Shown one piece after another: positions 1 to 10,595 of a stretch of 64,000 nt of DNA; within the stretch, counting starts at the first letter, position 1; each line of letters begins with the position of its first letter. The stretch covers positions 8,220,499 through 8,284,498 of the forward strand of contig JAQFVV010000012.1 of assembly GCA_028023455.1 (NCBI GenBank), in the 5' to 3' direction. The DNA comes from Epiperipatus broadwayi. Its lineage: Eukaryota; Onychophora; Udeonychophora; Euonychophora; Peripatidae. A program made the position numbers and the translations under genes. Below the pieces are notes generated by a model that was not told the DNA's origin, searched no databases, and saw only the letters and a program-made list of their open reading frames with translations.

Positions 1-49
1 CAGCATAAATCTAGCTTATATATACACTTCAAACAATCCTACTATCTAT

Positions 50-502
50 CACAAAATCATACAGATTTTAAATGCTATCCTTAGCAACAAATCAGGCTCT
101 TTACTTATATTGGGAGATTTTAACACCACATATGGTCGCTCTAACTTAAAATTTCTTCCACTGATAAATAGAAACTTGATGTGTGGGGAAGGATTCCTTC
201 CTCCCGGATCTTACTCCTTTTACACCAAATCCCACCAAATCCTAATAGACCTATTATATTATTCACCAGATTTACATTTTCATCTAAATGCAAAACTTTT
301 ACCGGTTTCGTTTTCGGACCATATGGCCCTTGTAGTTACTCTTGAAACCATGGCTGGCATCCCAACCCCAGAGGCTCTTCACAAAACCATGCGGATGGTA
401 ACAAAATCAAACATGACAGAGGCCATAGTGTCCGAATCATATATTTTCACAAAATCAACATCCTTTCAAGACCAGCTGAAGAAGCCTGGTTTTCATTTAT
501 AG
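50..502 (+). pseudogene. APE-type endonuclease C-terminal half of the LINE
   Basis: The reading has LLILGDFN at about 97-125 (the GDFN metal-binding/catalytic motif of AP-endonuclease domains) and SDHMALVV at about 318-342 (the terminal SDH motif). These are the last two signature blocks of the endonuclease that nicks target DNA to prime reverse transcription. The N-terminal blocks lie before the window. The frame stops at 500-502, and coding-like sequence resumes in other frames (for example LKLHAKKVKGPNGLFRD around 520-570), consistent with decay. Confidence 0.75.
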
Positions 503-1109
503 GCATCCTACAGACAATATTAAAACTCCACGCCAAGAAAGTCAAAGGCCCTAATGGCCTCTTCAGAGATCTTCTACAAATAGAGAATCAGCTTCAGATG
601 CTCCAAAGTCAACCTATCAAAACACAAGATATATATAGTCTTAAAAACCTATACCGATTAAGACAAAAATCCCTGGCGGAATACCTATCCATTAGGAGAG
701 CCAAATGCTATTTATCACAACAACATCACTGGACAAAGGCTACTTGAGATGGGCACTTGGAGGGGAAAATAACAAAACCACTCCCACCTCCATCATTGCA
801 GACGGGAAAACCTTACTGGGAACACCTATGATGAACACTTCTGGCAAAGAATGCAAACCGCAATCTTCAATGGCACACAATCCTGGTCTGAAGTTGATCC
901 ACAGGCACCACATGGAATCACAAAAGACCAACAGAAAATATCTTCTCTTCCAGATGGTGTACATCCTGGATTACATGGGATTCCTAATCCTACACCTCAA
1001 TCAATTTGCAATTCCCATAATGAAGAAGATGGTGGATTACCTAGCAACTGTTAATAGAGTGATACCTAACCTTTACTCAGTGGTGCTAGTTCCATTTATA
1101 AAAAAAAAA

Positions 1110-2201
1110 AAATCAGGTTATGGATCTCTCAAACATCAGACCTATTTCCATGACACCCCTGCTAATTAAAATTGTAGAGTCTGTGATCAAAGACCTCATC
1201 CAACCAAATGTCTTAAAGCACATATCTAACAACCAATATGCCAAGAAGGGATCCTCTACTGTACATGCAATGGGCAACATAATCTCCATCATTGATTATG
1301 TCAGAATCCACCGGAAGTCAGGGCCGATAGCTATTCAACTGGACATTGCTACAGCCTTTGACTCGGTACATATAGACATACTCTTAAATATTTTGGCCGA
1401 GTATGATGTTCCTGCAGCTGCTGTCCAGATCATAAGCAATTTACTATACAACAGGGAAATTTTTATCACTATGGATGGTAACATCACCTCCGGATTTAAA
1501 CCAACACAAGCTCTTCCTCAGGGTTCCCCCCCTCAGTGCCCTATGCTTCATTGCATATATAAATCCTCTCCTGATGGATTTGGAAAAAAATCTACCAGGT
1601 CTTTTTATACCCAATTTAAGCAAAGAATTCAACATGTTTGCCTACATGGATGATGTAATGATCATCCTACCATCAAGAAAACACATTCCTTTGCTACAAA
1701 CAATATTAAGCTGCTATACTGAAAAATACAGGCTGCAATTCAACCCCAGCAAGTCTGCCTCCTGGCAAATTGTTTTAGGAAGGAAAATTAACACCCTCTT
1801 CTCTGCCAAGCCACAGAGATATTGGGTTTTCCATATTCAAATCTACCACAGCAATGACCAAAGAGATTCAGGATAACATCCTAGAAACAACAAACAAATT
1901 CATCACTTCCTTGTCACAAGTCTACCTTTCCCTCCCTGGCAAGGTAGCACTAATTAACATGAAAGTGATGCCAAAAATAGCATACTTTCTTCCATTTATC
2001 AAATGCAACAAAAGCTTCATAAATAAAATAAATGGCTTGTGCTCAAGGCTTTTCTGGAAAGGTAAAACGGTCGCGATCAGCCTCAAAGGCACTCAGCGAC
2101 CAAAAAAGCTAAATGGTCTTGCTCTCCACTCCATTCAGGTATTGATTTACCAAAAAAACCCACAATGTCATACACAACTTGGTAGCATCATATGGTTTTA
2201 A
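1110..2201 (+). pseudogene. Reverse transcriptase of the 5' LINE copy
   Basis: RT signature blocks appear in order: NIRPISMTPLLIKIVES (about 1128-1180), QLDIATAFDSVH with the catalytic Asp (about 1337-1372), LPQGSP (about 1512-1530), then after a frame change FAYMDDVMI (about 1636-1662), the catalytic YxDD box. A further frame carries the thumb/connection (SLSQVYLSLPGKVALINMKV, about 1908-1970). Three frames are used, so this is a dead copy. The protein would copy element RNA at the nicked target. Family membership is well supported, activity is not. Confidence 0.85.
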
Positions 2202-2625
2202 CACAATTCTCCAAAAAACTTTCCTTCAAAAGGTAACACCCACTGACCGACCCCCACCAGACAGACAAACATGGATCACTAGAAACACAAGTCTTATAAA
2301 ACAGCACTGCCCAATAAATGACTCCACATTCAATTCTAAAATATCATTATGGCAAGCATACACAATCCTCCATCCAATCTTACATCCTATAATCAACACA
2401 TTTTATTACAATAATCAGAAACTGATATCCAACTTTAAAAGATGGAGTCTAGAGGCCAAATACCTAGACTTCCTCATTAAATACAACATTAATGGACTAC
2501 CTACTAATCACTTCCTCTTTTACAAACGTGGTCACAACATAGACCCTACTTGCAGCATTTGCATGAACGGCGATGAGACATTGGAACACCTTTTCTCACA
2601 ATGTATGGGATTCAGAGTGATCTGA
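2179..2625 (+). pseudogene. C-terminal Cys/His (zf-RVT-like) region of the LINE
   Basis: The reading contains YLDFLIKYNINGLPTNHFLF followed by a CxxC...H...C arrangement (CSICMNGDETLEHLFSQC, about 2553-2606). This is the usual zinc-ribbon-like tail after the reverse transcriptase in several LINE clades. It overlaps the preceding frame by about 20 bases, which marks a frameshift. The inverted copy at 56986-57210 carries the equivalent motif (CNLCKLEDEMIEHIFFNC), so the two copies support each other. Confidence 0.75.
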
Positions 2626-3100
2626 GAAATCATACTCTCCAACACCAAGATAGATTTCCAACTGATCTCAACTCTGAAAGATAGTATCAATACTAAAACC
2701 TATCCAATAATACGTCTCTCAATATTTTTGAACTATGCCATATGGGTTACACATTGTAAACTAATCATGGAACGGCCACAACCTACTATAAAACAGGTTT
2801 TTTCCAAAACAAGGATTAAAAATCGAGAAGAGAGACCAACTCCTGGCATCGTCAAAAACATTTGAGGACACTTGGACATTATACAATATGCCAAACTAAC
2901 AACAAGGCAAAAAAAGGGGGGGGCTAACAATCAGATAACAAATATGTGAAAGATCTAATGTTCACACCATATTGGACAACATAGACTCATCAGAACCCAA
3001 ATTGAAATAACAAGATAGTTAGAACAACAATGTAAACCCCAATTGTATGATTACACATCACTGTATACATTAGAAATAATAAAATATTATTGAAACTAAA

Positions 3101-3839
3101 AGGCAATAGAATAGTAAAAAAATAAAATTATTTACACTTTCACCTTTTTATTTACATATTAATTCTCCTGACTTTGGTGACTACAATGTGATAAATAACA
3201 ATGTAGATCCAAATAACTCTTTTTTTAATTTGTTTTATCAAAATCTTTCATGCATAAATTATGTTTTATACTGTCTTAAAAAGTTTGCTTCTCAATCTCA
3301 AATATTTGTTCAATAATAGAATTTTTTTATAGCCTTGATATTTCTGTTTAAAAACTTAGTCATGCTATATAGTTAGGTATTTAAGGATTTACTTTACTTA
3401 TGGGGAGAAATTGTCACATTTACATTATTTATTCAGTAAATTTTTAGAAGCCATTATAACATGTTTTGGACTTTCTTTTGTTTAATGATAGATTATAATA
3501 ATAATAATAAAAAACATCAAACAATTGATTTCTTCCATTAGAATAGATAAAGTATTTTATAGGCACTTTTAACATTCTCCCAATAAAACAGTTACAAATT
3601 ACAATCAACAGAGGACCATTAAACATTATGGCATTAAAAAAATAATGTTTTTAAAAATAGGAAAGGCTATTTAATAAAATGTGTAAAAATTTAATAACGC
3701 ATAATAAAAAAAGTTACTATTACTATTGTGAAAATTTTGAAGACACCAGTTTAATCGATCCTATGATCCAACAGCCCACAGTCAAACACACTATAACTTT
3801 TCTAAACTGAATAAGATAGGTAAATTGTGTAAAATATCT
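3101..3839. other. AT-rich non-coding stretch
   Basis: No coding signal. It contains a short ATA/ATT run near 3494-3511 and sequence loosely resembling the satellite-bearing block at about 26.1-26.5 kb (for example the shared phrase taataaaatgtgtaaaaa near 3670 and a similar one near 26435), suggesting it belongs to the same old duplicated repeat block. Confidence 0.5.
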
Positions 3840-4410
3840 GTAATATAAATAATTTCATTACATGCAGAATTACTGTAATTATGATGCAATACTTTGAAAA
3901 TAAATTATTAATAACACATTATTTTTTATATAAATTAAGATATCTAAATAAATTACATATAAATTTTATTAACTATACTGGAAACAGAGTGTTGGCCTGA
4001 TTGCTTTTATGCAATGATAGAATATATATGTAATACATAATACATTTCAAGAGTTGAGCAGTTGTAGTAGCATGTCTAAGTAAAAAAGTATTCTACTTAT
4101 ATTTAAATAAAAAAGAATGTTTTTTCTAACAATTAAGTGATTCAGAAACCTAAACATTTACAGATAAGTTTTATTTATTATTGTGACAAAATGGGATTGG
4201 CCCTATTTTATTTAGCACAAAGAAAAAGGGTACAATTGAGTCTAGAAATTCATAAGATTAAATAAAGAAGTATTTGATATTTAAATATAAAATATTTACA
4301 TTCAGACTGTATTTCTAACAATAAAGTTATTTGAAAATGTAAACATTTTCATTTACATATAAATGTTATTAATTATCAAGATGTCTTGTTATCCCTGTGA
4401 TAAAGTGCCT
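3840..4410 (+). repeat. Diverged satellite array, copy 1 (about 2.5 units)
   Basis: Units recur with phrases such as atttcaagagttgagca, tatttaaataaaaaag, taacaattaagtgattcag, aacatttacagataagtttta and gtgacaaaatgggattggcc. The equivalent units at 26570-27210 carry near-identical phrases (atttcaagacctgagca, taacaataaactgattcag, gtgacaaaatgccat). Spacing is about 190-215 bp. Both arrays end in the same sequence (cctgtgataaagtgcctttatgc here, cctgtgatgaaatgcctttgtgc there), so the two blocks share ancestry. Confidence 0.7.
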
Positions 4411-4926
4411 TTATGCTGCTTGCGGTGGCCCTGAAAGTTGCTACCATCGAAAAAATTGCCCTATACATTAGTTATGGGTATTTTAATTTCTATGTTAAAA
4501 CAAAAATTAAAATTTGAAATATCTGAAGTTTTGTTATTGTTTGAATATATATATATTAATCGACTGATTATTTTTTGAAATGATTTTTTTGGAAGTTATT
4601 CAATAATTAAATATTTCCTGTTAAATATTTATTGACATTTTAAAAAATATGTATTATTTTAATGAAGTGATTGCATTGTTTTATCCTACCTTTTTTTTTT
4701 TTAGCTAATTATCTTGACAGTCCTAATGACGAACTCATTTATCAGCAAGATAATTGATTTGATCTAAGATTAGAACATAGTTTGTTAGGAATAATAATAA
4801 TGAATAGTTGTTTCCGTTTCTTACAAAATAAGAGTGTATCCCTTTAGTAAATATTTTCTAAGAGATATTTTAATTTAAAAGAATTAATTAAAGTTTCATG
4901 GTTCATCTGAGTGCTTCAAAATTTGC
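4411..4926. other. AT-rich sequence, nothing recognised
   Basis: No open frame of note and no motif I recognise. It holds a poly-T run near 4691-4702. Confidence 0.5.
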
Positions 4927-4944
4927 ACTAATTACATTGTTTTT

Positions 4945-5055
4945 GAGTTTTTTTTCCATATGTCATGGCATCTGCCGGGACGCAAACTCATAACCGTCTG
5001 CAACCAACTACTTGCTTGCATGGTGGCTGCGATACCTCTCGGCTAACAACGCAAG
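4945..5055 (-). mobile_element. tRNA-derived SINE, family A, minus strand
   Basis: Read on the minus strand it starts cttgcgttgttagccgagag, passes a box-B-like sequence (degenerate: gagtttgcgtcccgg) and ends tgccatgacatatgg plus an A tail (here ttttttttcc near 4949). It is flanked by a perfect 18-bp duplication, actaattacattgttttt, at 4927-4944 and 5056-5073, which is the hallmark of LINE-mediated retroposition. Related copies lie at 17994, 28176, 33689 and 39436. Confidence 0.9.
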
Positions 5056-5073
5056 ACTAATTACATTGTTTTT

Positions 5074-6747
5074 AACAGCAAAGGGGTAATCTTCAAAACC
5101 GTACACATTTGTATTAGCTTGCATTTGCAAATAAAATAATACAAATTTTTGCCAACGATTCTGTCATTCAAGATAATCAAATCTTGATGGGTGCTCAAAA
5201 ACATTTCTAGTATATGTGTGAATCATGTACATGCGTAGATATATTATATTTGCCTTTAAAGCATTTAATGAAATCAACATTTTATTATAACTTTGCTCTT
5301 TTGAAAATGCTCTTATGAAGAGCATCATAACTGCTTAATAATTTATGCATTTGCATTTTGTCTGTTAAAATAAATGTTTAAATAAAAACTAGAACAACCT
5401 TAGTGTTTCAAAAAATATATTCTTTTTTACCACTGTATATATTTATATAGAGTGCTTATAAAGTTTGTGGTGCAATTTTAAGTTTTAATAACATTTCAAA
5501 AGCAATCTTTAACAATATGATATATTCTTTCCCCAAAGGCAATTATAGAAACTACACAATATAGTACTATAGTGATGTTTGAGTATTATTGGTGGGAGTT
5601 TTTTATATGCTTGCTATCATTTTAATGCAATTTATTCTAGTATGTCAATGTTAAATCTTTGTCATTTATATTAGTATGATAGATTAATTGTTTGACACTT
5701 CATGTGTGTGATTTAATCCTATTGAACTATACAATATAAAGTCATTTTACAACTTTTAACTATTACTTTCCTTAAAAAATTAAAATGATGATTAAATTAC
5801 ACTTCATGAAATACCTAAACAGGAACTAAAGATTTACAATGAGATTGAGAGTTAGATTGAACCCAATAATTGTACTATATTATTTCAAGCTTACAAAATT
5901 ATGTTTCATATGCCCTTTAGTATTTTTCTATGTATGTATCCCAAATTATTGTTTAATGATATGCAATGAGTTCATAATCACTTTGAGTTTTAATAAAATA
6001 TAAAAAATAATATTTTCAATAAATTAAATATAATGGAAAATGGTACATTATATGTTTCTAGAACAAGCAAATTATACAATCAACTTTTTTTTTGCTAAAT
6101 TAAGATTTATACAGTGAATACAATTATTACATTTAATATCATTATATATCCTAGCACATGTTTATCCATAGTCTTTTCAATTTGACTAGAGTATTGGACA
6201 TTTTGGTCATGTTTTATAAGGTATAATTTCTTCATTTATATTTATTTAGTGTTATTTTAGTTTTAATTATTGAAATTTTTATATGTAGAGATCAATTTGA
6301 TTCAATTCAGAAAAGTAGAGTTAGAAAGCTTATTAACATAGACTTCAAGAAAGAATTTTGAAATGAGAAATCATAAACTATCTGAGATCTAAGTATCGAA
6401 TATGGAATTTTAAAAAAATAATTTTGTTTATGTTTTTTATATAATTTATTTACTTTTAAAATTTTGATTTTAGTTTTCACTAAGTACTTAAATACCACAT
6501 TTAATTTTATATGTATTTTACACTTATATTTTTAATTTTATATTTTGTTTTTTCTGCTTAAATGGTTACGTACCAATGATAAATTTTGCTGTAGATTGTG
6601 GACCTGGAATATGGTACTCTAAATCCATGTATTTCAGTATAAGCTAAAATGAACATATATAATGTGCAAGATTCTAATGTAATGTCTTCTTTAACTTATT
6701 AAATAGCTATTGTAATAAACGATTTACTTTGCCAGTTGTTCGTAATG
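5074..6747. other. AT-rich sequence, nothing recognised
   Basis: No exon, RNA gene or transposon signature was found on either strand. Frames are short and low-complexity. Confidence 0.5.
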
Positions 6748-7285
6748 ATTATATTGCACTTTAATGCAAATTGGTGAAGTTATTAAACTAATAAACAATA
6801 ATAATATTTGGTTTAGCACTTTTGGGGTATGTTAACTCCCATATTTATAGCCTTTGTCATTAGTGATACAGTTCAGTTGTTTTATAAAAAAATCTATGCA
6901 AATCACTTAACTCTACTATTTCTTTGAGATCGCAAAACATATCTCATCTATTGATGGCACTGGAGTCGTTCGCAATGAAATATGCCTTTTTTATTTTCCA
7001 AGATTGTGTGCTCTGAGAGAAATGATACTAAAAGGAAAATAAAAAAAGGCATATTTCATCACGATTGATCCCAGTGCCATCAATTGACGAGATACATGTT
7101 TCACGCCCTCAAAGTAATGGTCGAGTTAAATGATTTGCATATAAAACAATTGCAATGTATCACTAATGATAAAAGCTGTGAATATGGGAAGGAGTTAACA
7201 TACCCGAATGCGCTAAGCCAAATATTATTATTGTTTATTAGTTTAATAACTTCACCAGTTTGTGTTAAAGTGGAATATAATAAAT
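6748..7285. repeat. Long imperfect inverted repeat (arms about 250 bp)
   Basis: The left arm (about 6748-7000) and right arm (about 7032-7285) are reverse complements over nearly their full length. Matches include ggtgaagttattaaactaat (left) against attagtttaataacttcacc (right), and atgaaatatgccttttttat against the reverse pairing at about 7041-7058. The non-paired centre is about 31 bases (7001-7031). Arms differ by scattered substitutions and small indels, so the hairpin is old. It could be a foldback element or a solo palindrome; no transposase or target duplication is visible. Confidence 0.85.
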
Positions 7286-9823
7286 ATCTACTGTTACAAT
7301 ATTATTATTTTTACTATGAAATATGCAACATTATTTTTTATATCAAAAAGAGTAAGCATAAATAGAACATATTTAGTACTAATTCTACTACAGGATGAAT
7401 ACAATAATAAGACTACTATATTTTCTTCTTTAGTTTATTCTAGAAGCAGAAAATAGTTATTTCATTGAAAACAAATGATATAATCATACATACATATAAG
7501 TATGATCAGTCGTAATGAAACTTAATCACTTTGATACTTGATTGTTATCTTGAGCCACTGACTGTATGATCAATGAATAGCAAAAAAACAAACAAATATA
7601 TTGACATTATTATTAAATGTACAATTACTTTTAACTATTAGAAATAATTTAAAGGGCTAGTTATAAATGTTTGTGTTATATAATTGGTATGCATTTTACA
7701 CATGAAATAATAATTCGAAAGGCATATCTTTAGTGTGATTTTTTTTTTTTGATAATCCATTATTTTGCTAATCATCAACTTTCCTTAAAAAAATTTTGTC
7801 CATAATTTTGTATCAAAATTTTGTCCCTATTTATTTTCCTCCAAATGAACAATTTTAAATTATATTGTGAAATCCATATATGTGTGAATGTTTTTTATAC
7901 ATTAAACAATGCTAATAGTTTGACTGCTGAATGCCACATCAATCTTTTTGAAGCAAATTTTTTTTGTAATTTTTCAGCCGTAACTTGACTTTGGGAACAT
8001 TTGAATATTAATCCAAGTTATTGGTATTGTCAAAACCTGTAATAGTAGTAATAGCAAAAATTAGATGGTCATTTTCAATGATCTTGCAAGGGAATTTTTT
8101 TCTTCTTCTGATAGACTTTAATTAAGTGGTAAAATATCTAAATGGTTATTAAAATTTTGCATTGCAATATAATTAAATTTGGTGCAAATAGGTGATATCC
8201 CTAAAACAACTTTTAAATGTTTGAAATTAGAATGGAATTTAATACTTACTACTATTAGATAAATTTATATTATGATCTTTAAATCCTTAATGTTTGTGTT
8301 TCATTTTGCCTATGCTGCGATAATTATCTTTAATTTATAATTTAACAGAATAGTGGTAGATTATTAGTGTGTAATTTTTAATAACTAATCCTAAGTAATT
8401 GATTAACTCAATATTTGAGTTTACTACATATGGAAACTTAATGTATAAAGTATTATGGGTTTGTGACTTGTTTTTTCTGTATTTGCATACTTTATATACA
8501 TCTTGCTTAATACTTGTCCTTTATGCAGGAATTCACAATAGTGATCATCATCAATTTATATCCCCTATTTTGATTTACAATAGATTATTTACTATAATGA
8601 TAGTAAAAAAAAATTTTGGTGGCCATTTTGTAAGACTAATGATATCATAGAATAGTGACTTTTATGCTGAAATTGTACAGTAAAGAATTTATTCATAATA
8701 CACAATACAGTACACAATATCAGTGTTGTATATAATATTTTGATTATAAACTTAAAATACGACTAATGAATGTACAGTACAATTCTTCCATCATCTTTAC
8801 AAGACAATCAATTGTTCAGTAATGATATATTCAAAGTAAATATTTTCAATGTTTATGATCACAAAGCCTTAAAAAAATCAGTGTAATAAATGATATTTAA
8901 TGGCATACAACAACCAAATACATTAAGACCATATTAATTTTTTAAATGTGTACATTAGTTTCAAAACTGTATACTATATTTACTCACTTTTATGGATTAA
9001 AATTTTTTACTAATAGTAAGTACTTTGCCTGCAGCAAAAATAATGATGATCATATTATAATTTAGTTATCATAATTGTTATTCGAAGGAATAAAATGATC
9101 TCATAATAATGAAGTATGTATGATCAAAAATTACTAAATCTAAATTTAAAATAACACAATCTATTTGCTCAATTTTAAAACATCTCATAATATATAAAAA
9201 TGTATGACTGAAAAAAAAATGAAAATTTTATTCAGCATAAAACTGTTAATGTAAATGCATTTTAAAATAGGTATGTAAAATTGCATACCAGTATATATAT
9301 TGAAAAAGATATATAATTTTATTATTTATTTCAATTGTTTGACTGCATTAAATGAAAAAAAGTTTAGATCATTTCAAAGAACATGTCTACTGCATTTAAT
9401 AAAATGCAATATCTCATTGCAAAAAAAAAAATAAAAATGCCCCAACTAGCTTATTTGTATATAAAGTGATCTTTATTTAGATCTGCATTGTACATATTGT
9501 TAAAAAAAAACCTTAAATATTGCAATATGAAACATAGAATGCATTACATACTTTTTTTTCTTTTTTACTATGTCTATATTTTTTTATGTTAACTGTGGTT
9601 AGGTTTTGACAATGTACAATATACTAATTTTGCTTCATTTACACTAATAATAAATAACAAGTCTTTATGATTAATTAAATAAAGTAATATAACATATTAG
9701 TACAAATTTGAAAAAAAAAAAAACTTCATTATGGATTTTTTTTCTTTTTAACATATTACACCATTTTTTTTTAGTTTGTGAATTGTGTTTATAAATGTAA
9801 TATGAAAAATGCAATATATAATT
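7286..9823. other. AT-rich sequence, nothing recognised
   Basis: No coding exon or RNA gene seen. It contains poly-A/T runs (near 7740-7752 and 9420-9432) and many short TA-rich tracts. Because the hAT terminus at 9876-9893 points leftward, part of the right side of this stretch may be inside that element, but I cannot find its other end. Confidence 0.45.
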
Positions 9824-9893
9824 GTGCCCCCCCCCCCCAATTTTTTTAAATTCTCAACTGGCTCTTGTCAAGTTAAAGGTTGGGCATCCCTGA
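9824..9893 (-). mobile_element. hAT-type transposon end with a poly-C tract
   Basis: On the minus strand the sequence begins cagggatgcccaaccttt and continues ttgacaagagcc, then a run of about 13 G (poly-C on + at 9825-9837). The same start and the tgacaagag phrase occur at 59805 (cagggatgacaaactt, then ctgacaagagtc). CAGGGxTGxCCAAC-type ends are typical hAT terminal inverted repeats. The partner end was not located, so the element's extent is unknown. Confidence 0.6.
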
Positions 9894-10579
9894 TCTATTA
9901 GAATTCAAAATTTACAAAGTTTATCAAAAGTAAACGTGTGTTTTTCTCTTTCTTAAAATTATGAGTCGCTTCCCACTTGTGATGAATTTAATATCTCACT
10001 AGTTTCCTAAGGATACAAAGGAGGACAAATTGTGAATTATTGTCTGTTCTAAGTAACATTCATACTAAATTAGGAAATAAACAAAACGTTGTGTAGAGTT
10101 TTATCAAAGGCATGCATCATATATTGAAGTTAAAAAGATCGTTGGTAATTCTAAGCATTAATAATCCCCATATCCAATAATGGGTTAAAATTCAGATTTA
10201 AAAAATTTAAATACCCATATATCTATAAAATCGGATGTAGTTGGAATACCCTAAATAGTACAATTTATTAGGTTATATTATTTGTTCAGAGTTTATAAGT
10301 AATTTTTAACTGGATTAATCAGCCAAATTTATTCTCATAGGAAACCATTATAACTACTTGTTCTTTATGCGATATTCTTGCTTAACAATAAGTTTTAGGG
10401 AACCAATTACCCTCACTAAGCAGTTAAAGGTGTATATATAAAGACTCCTTTTAATATGTAATAACAATTAATTATATTTTGATTATTTGTTTTTAGAGCT
10501 AAGATTTCTAGTCTTTTTTTAAATCTGTTTATAATTAATATAATGTGGTTATTTTTTAAATTATTAATAAAATGATGAT
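9894..10579. other. AT-rich sequence left of the RTE insertion
   Basis: No coding or RNA feature recognised. It ends at the RTE target-site duplication. Confidence 0.5.
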
Positions 10580-10595
10580 AGTCATAAAAATAGTT
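10580..10595. repeat. Target-site duplication, left, of the RTE element
   Basis: The 16 bases agtcataaaaatagtt recur exactly at 14096-14111. They bracket the element and fix its ends at 10596 and 14095. Confidence 0.95.

Larger units (their letters stand above)
1..3100 (+). mobile_element. Non-LTR retrotransposon (LINE), decayed, 5' end outside window
   Basis: A LINE copy read on the + strand in several frames, in the order endonuclease, reverse transcriptase, C-terminal extension, Cys/His motif. The window opens inside an APE-type endonuclease. Sequence after the last Cys/His motif is non-coding and ends in A-rich sequence near 3060-3100, taken as the 3' end. At least four frame changes break the reading frame (near 500-1100, 1530, 1860 and 2190), so it cannot encode a working protein. 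The same family occurs inverted at 56743-58080. The segment after the RT (LPGK, then LINMKVMPKI, then RPKKLNGLAL) resembles the L1/Tx1 side of the non-LTR tree, but I leave the clade open. Confidence 0.85.
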
